Assembly: GCA_029844215.1 (NCBI GenBank) | Contig: CM056726.1 | Location: forward strand, 33,845,001 to 33,909,000 | From: Przewalskia tangutica | Taxonomy: Eukaryota > Streptophyta > Magnoliopsida > Solanales > Solanaceae | Reading direction: 5' to 3' | Length of the DNA: 64,000 nt | Part shown: positions 1 to 10,413 of the stretch, piece after piece | Position numbering within the stretch: position 1 is the stretch's first letter | Layout: each line of letters begins with the position of its first letter | Position numbers and translations under genes: made by a program | The notes under the pieces: generated by a model | The model's database searches: none | Seen by the model: the letters and a program-made list of their open reading frames with translations, nothing else | Told to the model about the DNA's origin: nothing

Positions 1-1665
1 TCCTACAGGTAACCCAAAAGGACCCAAACTATAGGCAATGACCAAGGTAATAAACACCAGTACACAGTACATCACTTATCTACCTAAAACATGTTGCATA
101 TTGATTTAGTAAGCTCAACAATAATAATGAGTGTTAACAGTTGTCCGATCTACTGAATATCCATTTGGTAAATACAAAGAACACAACTTAGGTCCTTAGT
201 TAAGTGTGACTTAGCTAAACCCATACGGTATCATTTCAACAGTCATAAACGACTTCTAAATTTTAATCAAACACACAATAACCATATGGATAGTTATAAA
301 TTAAACTAGACATAACTAATAAACAGATTCAAATGATTCTTTAATATATATGTATTGAACATGCTTGAATACTGAACTAACATATCTAAAACAGGAACTA
401 AAACTTAAAAAATACTAAATGCTTTTAACACGTAATTGATTCATAAGAGAAACACATAGCAGAAATTAAAGAGCAACACTAGGATGAAATGAATTTACCT
501 TCTCCGGGCAGCGAATCGAGACGTGTTTCGACTCGTCGATTCCGCTCGAAGATGTTTGTAGTTTATGCGATTGAAAAAGTGGAAAGTTTAAGAGTTTGTG
601 GCTTTTCTAATTCTAGACTTGAGAATATAAGAAAGGTCTTGAGAATAGAAGAAAGGTTTTCTTTTTTATTTTTGCAACGATTTTAAAATAGTGAGAATCT
701 GATTTTTTGTGTTCTCGATTTTGAAACAAAGAATTCTATCAAAAGTGAGAAAATGTGAATTTTGTTCTTGGCCTTTTTAGGAACCCAAAATTTTTTGAAC
801 TCCTTCAACACAACCTGAAGGCTTGTATTTATACCCGAATTTGGAACCCCACTCCCTTCTTCACGAATTTGATTTTCAAAATAAAGTGGATTTGATGGGA
901 GAAAAGGGTAGATTACCGTTGAGGATCGCACGAGGGATGCATGTCTCGATGTTGCACTGTACACTAGGTACGGGCGAAAAATGTAAAAGTGAGGGTTTTA
1001 GCGAATTTGCGGTATTTGCGGTGATGGGTGATAGTTATGGGTGTCAAGCGTGAGGGTATGCAGACGGTCGCGATCGGTTTGAGGTCCTGGTTCGATTTGG
1101 ACGATGGTGTTGTGAACCTAGGGCATGTAGCATAGAAAAACCTTCGCCCTTAGCAAAGGGCTTTCTTAAAGCTCCATTTGAAGCAGGTGCCTAAACAGAT
1201 GATTCCAGTTCAACGAATTTTGGAAATGCTACTTTGCTTCTAGAATACCGACTACATGGGAACAAATGTTATATAGGTTGATTCTAGGCAAGGAAGGCTA
1301 GTCCGACAATTGCTGGTTGTCGACGAGGGTCCACTTTTCCTAAGTTTGCCAGCAAGAAAACAGATGAAAGATGTACTCATTGGTCTACTAGGATTCCTCT
1401 TGTTTTTCTCTTGTGATTCATCGAAGAAAAAAAATAAAAAACAACAATCACATTCCAGCTAACATTTCGATTTGAAACGATTTCTGACCCCTTTGTTCGA
1501 AATTTCTTGCATCCATCCTATCACATTCTAAGAGAAGCTTTCGTTCCTTTCTTAGCAGGAAAGTTGCTACGCTGTTCTAAGTTTACTATTACAACTCTTT
1601 ATGATCGTATTAGTCTGTCTGTACAAACGATCTAGGCCTGTATTCGGAGTTTCCCTGGGGACCAA
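1..1665. other. Unassigned AT-rich sequence left of the Tat-type repeat
   Basis: I see no convincing gene here. Short open frames (for example 489-686) show no recognisable protein and no codon-like conservation. The stretch directly precedes the direct repeat at 1666. It may be the 3' continuation of that LTR on the minus strand, because the partner copy at 6312 ends abruptly against gag sequence and looks truncated. That is inference only. Confidence 0.4.
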
Positions 1666-2246
1666 GTCGAAGGCTGTTGGTTTGGTTGCTGAAGTCGATG
1701 GGCGTTTGGGTTTATTTGGTGAAGATGGCGATTGGGTCGGGTTAAGGGAAACGATTGAGCTGAACGGGTATTGGGAATTGTTTGGGATGTTGAGGTGTTA
1801 GCTGAAATTGGGAAATAATGGGTTGGCTAATGGGGGAATTGGCAACTAATTTAATTTCTCCAATTAATTAAAATATGCTTTTTTGTCCTAATATATTTTA
1901 AAAGTGCACATCCACATAAATTATGGTACAAGTGGCTTAATGTATATATATATTTAATTTAAATAAAAATATAGTATTCATAAAAGTGATTAATTTAGTA
2001 ATTGGTGAAAATACAATAAGAGAAAATCGATCACCAATGCCGATGTCGAAAAATTAAAATTATTTTGCTTATATTATAAAATATAATACCCGATATTTTA
2101 AAATTATGCGATAATTAGTGAAAAATATTAAAGCTACTTATTCTTTGACAATTTTCAAGATTGAGAAGCATAGTAAAATTAATTAAAGATAATAGGATGA
2201 GCTGAACAAAAAGTAGATAAAGACGGGACAAAATTGAGAGTCAACA
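1666..2246 (-). repeat. LTR-like direct repeat, copy 1 (candidate 3' LTR)
   Basis: This matches 6312-6909 at high identity, from AAGTCGA on the left to GTCAACA on the right. The main differences are single bases and a shorter TA tract near 1940 than the one at 6585-6616 in the other copy. On the minus strand it starts TGTTGACTCTCAATT. The left boundary is where similarity to copy 2 stops, not a demonstrated LTR end. Confidence 0.65.
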
Positions 2247-2399
2247 GTTGTCTCTCTTTGTATGGAGATGCTGAAAGAGTCTTCAGACAAATACGTTGAC
2301 TTATAGCCAATTTTATCCTGATTGTCAAAGATTAGGAAATGCTTAGGTAAAAGAAGATCTCTGATGCTAGAAACTTAAGCGCAAAGCTGATGCAGATTT

Positions 2400-2926
2400 A
2401 AAATTTGTCCCAGTGTCGAATTATGATGACACTGATTGCTAAAATGCTAGAAAATTAAGAACAATGCGGATGCAAATTTAAAAATCTGTCCAGTGTCGAA
2501 TTATGATGGCACTGGGTTGCTGTGATATTTGCAAAATTAAATACAAGGCTAACGCTGACTCTAAATTTTGTCCCAGTGTCGAATTATGAGGACACTGGTT
2601 GCTATGAGCTAGAAAATTAAGGACTGGGCGGATGCAAAATTTTAAAATTTTGTCCCAGTGTCGAATTATGATGACACTGGGTTGCGACATTAGAAGATTT
2701 AAGGAAAGGCTAACGCGGATTCAAAATTTTGTCCCAGTGTCGAATTATGATGACACTGGGTTGTTGCGATATTTGGAAAATTAAAGACAATGCGGATGCC
2801 GATTTAAAATTACGTCCTAGTGTCGAATTATGATGACACTGGTTGCTACAATGTTAGAAAATTATGTACAAGGCTAACGCAGATTCAAAATTTTGTCTCA
2901 ATGTAGAATTATGATGACACTGGGGC
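2400..2926. repeat. 81-bp minisatellite, 7 units, each with a hairpin core
   Basis: The core CCAGTGTCGAATTATGATGA followed by CACTGG recurs with starts near 2411, 2491, 2574, 2656, 2735, 2817 and 2899, spacings of 79-83 bp. Within each core CCAGTGTC and GACACTGG are inverted around a ~10-bp loop, so each unit can fold. The spacers alternate between two types, one with 'aatgcggatgc' and one with 'aaggctaacgc', hinting at a higher-order dimer. It lies between the gag remnant and the candidate 3' LTR of the Tat-like element. Confidence 0.85.
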
Positions 2927-3289
2927 CATTATTGTTGCAGAACGCTGGAGGAGAGCAGATCGACGTTCGATGTCGCCTTTGCCCTTTGTTGGGATCCGGT
3001 TTCCCACCAAATTGCTTCGGTTCGCCGTAAGAGATAGTTCCACGTTGTGCTCCGCTCCTAAATTAAGGTACCTGCAGGCTAAAGCTCGAGAAAAAATTAG
3101 TGCATAACTGTTAAGACAAAATGATAAAGCATGAATATATGAGAAATGTGACCATCTGAGTTGAAATGTTGTCTTTGCGCAGACGTAATGTAGTTGCATA
3201 TGCTGAGTTGGTGACGTCGTTGTGTGGACGTGTTGATGATGACGTCTTTGTGTAGACATGTGTTGTTGATAGCGTCGTTTTTCGAACGT
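2927..3289. other. Spacer between tandem arrays
   Basis: There is no gene here. From about 3190 the sequence contains scattered GACGTC and 'gttgttgat' words resembling the edge of the 18-bp array, so this may be older, decayed array DNA. Confidence 0.4.
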
Positions 3290-3975
3290 GTTGTTGATGG
3301 CGTCATTTTCGAACATGGCATCATTTTCGGACCTGGTGTCATTTTCGAACCTGGCGTTATTTTCAAACCTGGCGTCGTTTTCAGACCTTGCGTCATTTTC
3401 GGACCTGACGTCATTTTTGGACAATGCGTCGTTTTCGAACCTGACGTCGGTTTAGGACAATGGCGTCGTTTTCGGACCTGGCGTCGTTTTCGGACTTGGC
3501 GTCGTTTTCGTACGTGGCGTCGTTTTCGGACTCGGCGTCATTTTTGGACTTGGCGTCATTTTCGGACATTGCGTCATTTTTGGACTTAGCGTCTTTTTCG
3601 GACGTAGTGTCGTTTTCGGACTTAGCATCGTTTTCGGACTTAGTGTCGTTTTCAGACGTAGCGTCATTTTTGTACTTAGTATCGTTTTCAGACGTGGCGT
3701 CGTTTTCAGATTTTGTGTCGTTTTCGGACTTTGCGTCGTTTTCGGACGTGGCGTTATTTTCGGACTTAGCGTCTTTTTCGGACTTAGTGTCATTTTCGGA
3801 CGTGGCGTTGTTTTCGGAATTGGCGTCGTTTTCGGACGTGGCGTCGTTTTCGGACGTGGCGTTGTTTTCGGACGTGGCGTCATTTTCGGACTTGGCGTCA
3901 TTTTCGGACTTAGCGTTGTTTTCGGACGTAGCATCGTTTTCGGACGTGGTGTCATTTTCGGACGTATTGTTGATG
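3290..3975. repeat. 18-bp minisatellite, roughly 38 units
   Basis: The consensus unit is close to GGCGTCGTTTTCGGACNT, repeated head to tail across about 690 bp with point variation. Because 18 is a multiple of three and the unit lacks stops, it gives long open frames on both strands. One is a plus-strand ASFSDL-type hexapeptide repeat (3460-4044), another a minus-strand SENDAK-type repeat (3411-3992). These have no domain or start context, and several overlapping frames are open at once, which fits a minisatellite and not a gene. Many units contain ACGTGGC, the core of a plant ABRE/G-box-like site. Confidence 0.85.
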
Positions 3976-4689
3976 ATGTCATTTTTGGACATGATGTTTA
4001 TGAAGACGTCATTAACAATGCTGAGGAAGACGTCATTGTGTTGATGCTCCTTTTCCCTGTGAATTAATGTTCCTGCAAGCTAAACTTAAAAAATGATTAG
4101 TGCGTAAATAAAGTGATAAATATATGAAAATGTAGTTCTGCGAGTAGAGATTTCGTCCCTGTATGATGTGCAGAATGATGCGACCGCTGAGATATGGTCT
4201 TTGCATGGACATGCTAAATGCTGCAACTGCTGAGATATTGGTCTTCCACTGACGTAATACGTTTGTGAAGAGCATGAATTGTCATGATGCCCTTGATCTA
4301 GGTGTTGTGAACTTGTGGACCGCATATGCAAAACTGATGTAGTTGTTTATGCGTGTGTGAACCGCATGAGTTGTGATGACTTGTGACTGCTGATATGCTG
4401 GACCTTATTGCAAAATTTGAACTTTAATTGTTGTTTTATTTTCTTCTTCTGCTAATATGGAGAACCTGCGCTCAAAGCAAACTTGTGAGTTTTGGGAGGG
4501 TGGTCGATTCACGTTGACTTTGCAGTTTTGATTTCATGATACTCGCGCGCCTGACTTTTTTGGACCTATTACCCCTGCCTAGTTTCCTGCTTTGGCTAGT
4601 TGTTAATAAAAAATATTTATCGCTTGTGACAAAGTGTGTATTCTAATAAAAGTTTTTATCCGATTATCCAAAATTGTCCCAGTTTTTAA
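3976..4689. other. Non-coding spacer in the Tat-like element
   Basis: No gene was recognised. Two loosely similar blocks (around 4140-4210 and 4210-4330), each with 'gagatat(g/t)ggtctt', suggest an older degenerate duplication. The position between tandem arrays is consistent with the variable 3' region of the element. Confidence 0.4.
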
Positions 4690-4990
4690 ACGAGTCTTGT
4701 AGGGGATTTTTTAATGGTGTGACCGAAGCCTATTTAGGCCGCCTATGTATCCCAACGAGGGAATCAGGTCATGACGTAGTTCGTTACAGTGAAAGAAGGG
4801 TTGTAATATTTTCTAAGATGGGATCGAAGCCGATGTAGGTCGCCTACGTATCCCACCATGGGAATCAGGTCATAACGTAGTTCAGGTTACAAAAGGGAAT
4901 GATAGAGTTTTTTGATAGTGGGACCGAAGCCGATATGGCCGCCTACGTATCCCGCCCGAGGGAATCAGGTCATAACGTAGTTCCAATTAC
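4690..4990. repeat. Three tandem copies of a ~100-bp unit
   Basis: A conserved 62-bp block beginning GACCGAAGCC and ending AACGTAGTTC occurs at 4721-4782, 4822-4883 and 4922-4983, period about 100 bp. The inner motif GCCTACGTATCCC followed by GGAATCAGGTCA is one I recall from the 3' regions of plant Tat/Ogre-type gypsy elements. The minus-strand reading agrees with the orientation of the neighbouring gag remnant. Family assignment is from memory, not a search. Confidence 0.75.
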
Positions 4991-4999
4991 AAATGAAGG

Positions 5000-6311
5000 A
5001 GGCAAAGTATATTAAACTAACTACAAATTTTCTTAGATTCTCGGAGGACCAAGACAGGGGTACAAGTCCACTTGTTCAAAATGTCTCTTTACTCTGTGTC
5101 TCCGATGGCTGGGTCTTCAGCGGAATCATCCCTATGCAGCACATGTTTTGGCAAATGACCGATTCAAAGGTCGAACAATCTTCGGCAAGGGGTACTTTTT
5201 TTCCTTTGGCAATTGGTCGATGATTCAACCTTCTTCCCTTTCCGGGCTGGCGTAATGGTCATTTTCAGACTATTTTCTTCATCTTCAATAATCATGTTCA
5301 CATGGGCATTGTCAAGATATGGAAAAAAGTTATTGTTCACATTGGGGACAACTTCTTTTAGCTGGATGACTCCTTCTGTGATCAGATCCTCAATTTTGTC
5401 CTTGAGGGTATAGCAATTTTTAACGTTGTGTCCCTCGGCCCCGGAGTGGTATGCACAATGTTTAGTTTCATCATGCCTTATGGAAGTAGGTCTGGGGTAT
5501 TCCTAGGAATTGGTTGGAGTATTCCTGCGGTCTTCAGTTTTTCATACAACTGGGCTAGAGGTTCGGCTAGCGGCGTATAAGTGTTGGTTGGCTTTCTTTC
5601 GGGGTTTATGCGGGGTCTGGGTGTGTTTGGAGCACGGGCTCGTGATTGAGGCGAGTATGAGGGGTTTGGATATGCAGGTGCCCGGGATGAACTAAATATT
5701 TATTGGGTATGGTAAACAGGATATGGGGTAGCTGAATACTGATAATATGATTGCGGGCTTTGGATATCTTGGTTATAGTTTTCGATATGTTGGTTATAGT
5801 AGGAAGGCTGAGGTGGTGGGCTTTGATATACTGGAAACTGGTCCGGCCTAGGCTCTTGCATTACCATGACAGGGGATGATGTATCTCTCTTTCTTTGGGA
5901 GGCACCTCTGAATGCATCTGATTGAATTGCTTTATTGGTCGCTTGTAAGGCCGCCAAGTTTGTAATCCTGCCCGTTTTTACGCCTTCTTCCACAAAGTCG
6001 CCCATTCTTACGACTTCTGCAAAACTTCGACCGATTACACTGATCATTCTCTCATAGTATGTCGCGTCTTTCAAGGACTGCACAAATAAGGTGGTCATTT
6101 CACTTTCTACCATCGGAGGTTAGACCTTTGCTGCTTCTGACTCCATCTCATAGCGTATTCCCTGAAAGTATCTGTGGATTTCTTTTCTAGCTTCATATGA
6201 TAAAATCTATCTGGGACAGTGTCAGTGTTGAATCTGAATCTATCCATGAAGTCTTGCGCCATTGCATTCCAACTGTACCACTTTCGTGGATCTTGGCATG
6301 TATACCAATCA
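5000..6311 (-). pseudogene. gag: Ty3/gypsy gag pseudogene (Tat/Ogre-like)
   Basis: Translation from 6311 leftwards gives a gag capsid signature: LDWYTCQDPRKWYSWNAMA, then FMDRFRFN, then KKSTDTFREYAMRW (the R-eY-a-RWR region). The frame then shifts at the AGTCAGAAG after TGG and continues as SEAAKV, a TAA where related proteins have Gln, and PPMVESEMTTLFVQSLKDA. The open part 6113-5700 carries the conserved ERMISVIGRSFAEVVRMGD-FVEEG segment, followed by a Pro/Gln/Tyr-rich tail. Beyond a stop near 5700, more gag-like pieces follow (TYTPLAEPLAQLYEKLK, then PGPRDTT, a remnant of the hydrophobic/zinc-knuckle region). At least one frameshift and several stops make it inactive. It abuts the LTR-like repeat at 6312 with no leader, implying a deletion. 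Confidence 0.8.
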
Positions 6312-6909
6312 AGTCGATGGCTGCTTGTTTGGTTGCTGAAGTCGATGGGCGTTTGGGTTTATTTGGTGAAGAAGACGATTGGGCCGGGTTAAGGAAAATG
6401 ATTGGGCTGAACGGGTATTGGGAATTGTTTGGGTTGTTGAGGTGTTAGCTGAAATTGGGAAATAATGGGTTGGCTAATAGGGGAATTGGCAACTAATTTA
6501 ATTTCCCCAATTAATTAAAATATGCTTCTTTGTCCTAATAAATTTTAAAAGTGCACATCCACATAAATTATGGTACAAGTGGCTTAATGTATATATATAT
6601 ATATATATATATATATTTAATTTAAATAAAAATATAGTATTCATAAAAGTGATTAATTTAGTAATTGGTGAAAATATAATAAGAGAAAATCGATCACCGA
6701 TGTCGATGTCGAAACATTAAAATTATTTTGCTTATATTATAAAATGTAATACCTGATATTTTAAAATTATGCGATAATTAGTGAAAAATATTAAAGCTAC
6801 TTATTCTTTGACAATTTTCAAGATTGAGAAGCATAGTAAAATTAATTGAAGATAATAGGATGAGCTGAACAAAAAGTAGATAAAGAGGGGACAAAATTGA
6901 GTGTCAACA
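6312..6909 (-). repeat. LTR-like direct repeat, copy 2 (candidate 5' LTR, truncated)
   Basis: This is the partner of 1666-2246. Its right edge TGTCAACA (minus-strand TGTTGACA) is the LTR start. Its left edge joins gag sequence directly, so the 3' part of the LTR, the PBS and the leader are probably deleted. It has an expanded TA run at about 6585-6616. Confidence 0.65.
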
Positions 6910-7300
6910 ATGGGATTTGTAGAATTTGCAACAGCTATGTTCTAGGGATATAGTGGATCATATCACACAAGAATTAGAGTTGCATAAATTAACAGAAGGG
7001 TGTGAAATGTCATGGCAGATAATGACAGCTTCAGGTAAATTTACAGTAGGCAGTGCATGGGAGTTGTTAAGGAGAAATTCACACAAATTTGATGTTTTTA
7101 AGAATATATTGAAACCAGGATTACCTTTTAAGATTTCGTTCTTTTTCTAGAGATTATGGGAGTTTAAAATACAAGTGGGGATGTCCTAAGAAGAGTTGGA
7201 AAAGAGACTGAGGCTAGATGTTATTGTTGTAATAGACAATATGAGACCGTAGATCAATTGGTTGTTTTTGGAGATACAGTAACGCTGATATAGGTATTAT
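6910..7300 (+). pseudogene. LINE (non-LTR retrotransposon) zf-RVT tail fragment
   Basis: The plus-strand frame from 6926 reads a segment typical of the end of plant LINE ORF2: GKFTVGSAWELLRRN, then LPFKISFFF (usually SFFLWR). A stop follows, and after a frame change the zinc-binding region continues as GDVLRRVGKETEARCYCC with a nearby YETVDQLV (the usual H of the C-C-H pattern is Q). This matches the zf-RVT domain found C-terminal to reverse transcriptase. Only about 390 bp survive, with at least one stop and one frameshift. The polymerase itself is absent. Confidence 0.75.
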
Positions 7301-8127
7301 AACTCATTTTCTGTAGGTGACACAAGTATCGCGAGTGTGGTGAATGTTTATTGCCCCTTCAAGTTCAAAGTAGTATTCGGAGTTGTACCATTTATCACTA
7401 TGTGGGTGGTACCATTGTGTTAGTATCATCCTCCTCTACATTTTGCACTAAGCCACGAAGCTTGGTTGTAAGATTTGAAGATTCTTTTTTTTTCCCGACG
7501 ATGTGCTGGCGGTGATGGCAGCGGCACCGCCGCGGGACCACCTGCAGTCCTTATCTTCTGATTTTCCACCATTAATACATCCCTACAACAACAATTCCAT
7601 GAATTCACTTCCTTTGGATCAAAGTGATAAAATTGGTGCAAAATCGATGAAACAGTGACCAAATTGTTGGGGACTGTTTTGGCTCAAAATTGAGGTAAAC
7701 ATTCTTCTTTTCATTGAGTATTTGGAAGATTAAATGACGTTGTAGTTAAAGGATAAACTCTTGATAAAGAGAACTTGAGATTTAAGACAATGCATGCGAT
7801 TTGTGGATGTTGTAGCCGATTTTAGGACTGATTTTGGTATACATTGGCTTGATTGTTGTGTTGTTATTATTGTCACTATTTGCATGTTGAGAATTGAAAA
7901 TAAATCTTGATATTTAAGTTATAATTGGTTATATGGAAGTATTGAAACATAAATTGGATTTTTAGGAGTTAAAGAAAGAGTTTTGGTTGTGGGTGATTGG
8001 CCGAAATTTTACATGAAATCGTTGGACATGTGGTGTGGTATTTTAGGGGTTGTTTTGTCGAGTATAATGCTAGAAATTATAAGTTATTAACATATATGTG
8101 CGTTATGGTAATTACTAATACATGTCG

Positions 8128-9479
8128 TCGATGTGCGATTTATACATACGCTTAACGCAAGTGCACGTATCGTTACAAGTAATATAGTCTAGGTAAGACC
8201 GAATATCGTCCTCAGGGACTAGTTTTCAAGTACCGATTATCTATGCTTTAGTTTCTATTTGGTTAACGTTAATTGAGTTGGAATTCTAAACTAATAATGC
8301 ATGAAATAAACTAATTATGAAAATACTTTGATTTAAATCAGTTATGATGGAGAATTAGAGCTTCCAAGATCATCAACTATCCACTCTATTCAATCCTTAA
8401 TACAATTAGACTAACTTCTTCTTCTACGTTAAGATAGCAGGTTAACTAGACCGTTTTATACTCCTGTTAAGGTAATATAAACACTCAACCCCAATGCAGA
8501 ACCCTTCTATCTTTCGATGACAAGATTGACTACAAAGGAGGATTAAGAGAAATAATCTATTAAGCTACACAAGTATCGAGGTACTTTCGTCTACGATTTA
8601 AACCTATGTTTATTCAACTATAGCATATTCACAATCTCCCCTTTCGGATTTCGATTAGAACTCATATAAGTGATGATAACTAGTGATCAATTAATTATCA
8701 AGCAATCAAAGCAACTATTGAATATATCTTAAACAAGTGAAGAAGAAATCAACTAATGTATTACTTCATGAATAAGAGTTTCAAGAGAATCACAAGGAAA
8801 TCCCTAAATAAGTAATTAGCTCCTAGCCATTGTCACGCTAAGAACTAATAGAATCTCCATACATGAACTGAAATAAACAAAGCAAAAAGAAAGAAAAGAA
8901 AATACTTGAAAAGCCTCCAATCTTAGCCTCCTAAGTTGTGTTGTATGTACAATGATGAATGAATCCCCCTCTAGAGAATGATATAGAGAATATATATAGC
9001 CCAAGAATCCTTTAGGTCAAGGGTTAGGGATTATGTAGGTAGGAAAAGTTATCCCTTTTGGACTCTGAAAACGTGTCAAATTCGGTCCAAAACTCAGAAA
9101 TCTCGCGTCGGCGCCGTGGCCCTGCAGACTGGCGCCACGGCGCTAAAAAACCTGCAACGAAATCAACTTTCGGAACATTCAGCGCCGCGGCGTCTGAGGC
9201 ATTTTTCTAGCGGATTTTCGTTTCGTCGTCCTTTTTTCATCCGGACTTCGTCTGATCTCCTCTATACTTCTCGGGACTTCTTAGACTTCATTTATTGGCC
9301 CTTTTAGTGTGCAATTCCATCTCAATTATGCTCATTTCGTATTCTTTTCACGATTTCTCCATTTTTTACCGATGTGACACAAAAGGAAGAAAAACGACCC
9401 TAATACTACACTGAACATCAACAAAATGGATAAAATACTAACTAAAAATGACTAAAAAAATGTATATAAAATACACCGA
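8128..9479. mobile_element. Unclassified 1.35-kb insert with imperfect terminal inverted repeats
   Basis: The left end TCGATGTGCGATTTATACAT and the reverse complement of the right end, TCGGTGTATTTTATATACA, are imperfect inverted repeats. Similarity to LTR-type sequence resumes on both sides, so this segment interrupts family C. An internal motif near 8155-8215 (AAGTGCACGTATCGTTACAA and a CCTCAGGGAC block) is one I recall seeing widely in plant repeats without a firm class. The right part has a GC-rich cluster of GCGCCACGGCGC-like words (9107-9210). No transposase was seen. It could be a non-autonomous DNA transposon. Confidence 0.4.
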
Positions 9480-10147
9480 CCAGTCGTAAAGGAATCAAAG
9501 TGTAAAGGTGTTGTGTTGCAAATTATAGGACTTGCACTCTTGTTGTTGTTGCTAGAATTTATGGACTGTTTTAAGGTTGTGTTAATGTAGTTTAAGGGGC
9601 TGAATTAACAAGAGAAATAGGTGTATTAATCACCTTGGTTATTTTGGTTATATTCTTAAGTTATGACTTGTTAATTGGTATTGTTGGCATTTGTTGTAAG
9701 TTGTGGATGTGTGTATAAGTAGGGGAAGTGCTGTCCGAAATTCTATAGAGTGAGAGTCGTCATTCGATATAACTTACGCTAGAAACCATAGAGTTAACGA
9801 GCAAATTACTATTGTTATAGGTTGAAGTGTTAATCGAGACAAGTTGTAATTATAGAGTTAGTTAGTTCGACAATAAGGTATGTGAAACTCTTCCTTCTTT
9901 CTTTTTGGCATGATTTATTGAAAGTACGGCGGACGTACATAATTTCTACACAGTCTATTGCCTAAAGATGTTAGTCATGAGAAATGCCTATGATTTTTCA
10001 GTAAGAGTTTATTATAATGATTTCATTGAGAGTCAAAGTGATGATTTAAATTGTATAGTTACTTATGATACTCTATTCATGCTGGATATGATTATATGAA
10101 TTCACCGAGTCCCTCACTAGAGGGTCGGAACACGTTATATGTATATT

Positions 10148-10362
10148 ATGATTCTATGGACATGTATCCATGATGCGGGTATAGGTACCCATGACAGTAG
10201 ATGTGATTCCATGGACATGTATCTATGATGCGGGTATAGATACCTATGATAGTAGATATGATTCCATGGACATGTATCCATGATGCGGTTATAGATACTC
10301 ATGACAGTAGATATGATTCCATGGACATGTATCCATGATGCGGGTATACATACCCATGATAG
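10148..10362. repeat. ~55-bp tandem repeat, 4 units
   Basis: Units starting at ATGATTCCATGGACATG-like sequence near 10148, 10204, 10258 and 10313 repeat with period about 55 bp. Each has CATGTATCCATGATGCGGG followed by TATAGATACCCATGA. It corresponds in position to the 'atgcggg' tract of the family-A LTRs. Confidence 0.8.

Positions 10363-10412
<50 letters not shown>
10363..10412. repeat. TA-rich microsatellite
   Basis: Two runs of TA dinucleotides separated by 'tacata' directly follow the 55-bp repeats inside family C. Confidence 0.9.

Positions 10413-10413
<1 letters not shown>

Larger units (their letters stand above)
1666..6909 (-). mobile_element. Degenerate Ty3/gypsy element, Tat/Ogre-like, minus strand
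   Basis: Two direct repeats of about 590 bp (1666-2246 and 6312-6909) flank a gag pseudogene and three tandem-repeat blocks. Read on the minus strand each repeat begins TGTTGACnCTCAATTTTGTC, a start I associate with Tat/Ogre-type LTRs. On that strand the order is 5' LTR (6909-6312), gag (6311-5000), repeats (4990-2400), 3' LTR (2246-1666). A purine-rich AAAGAGAGAC stretch just before the 3' LTR is a plausible PPT. No protease, reverse transcriptase, RNase H or integrase is recognisable, and no PBS lies beside the 5' repeat. The element therefore lost its pol region, and probably the leader with the end of the 5' LTR. No TSD was identified. Confidence 0.65.

Noticed and set aside
489..1053. 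Short frames at the left end
   Set aside because: No motif, overlapping frames on opposite strands, and no splice-linked neighbours that I can recognise.
2400..2926. Regularly spaced repeats that could look like a CRISPR array
   Set aside because: Spacers are themselves similar to each other, unit length varies by a few bases, there are no cas genes, and the context is a plant retrotransposon.
3411..4044. Long open frames on both strands (194, 193 and 176 codons) in the 18-bp array
   Set aside because: All follow from a stop-free repeat whose unit length is a multiple of three. Several frames overlap, none has a domain, and the sequence is a plain minisatellite.
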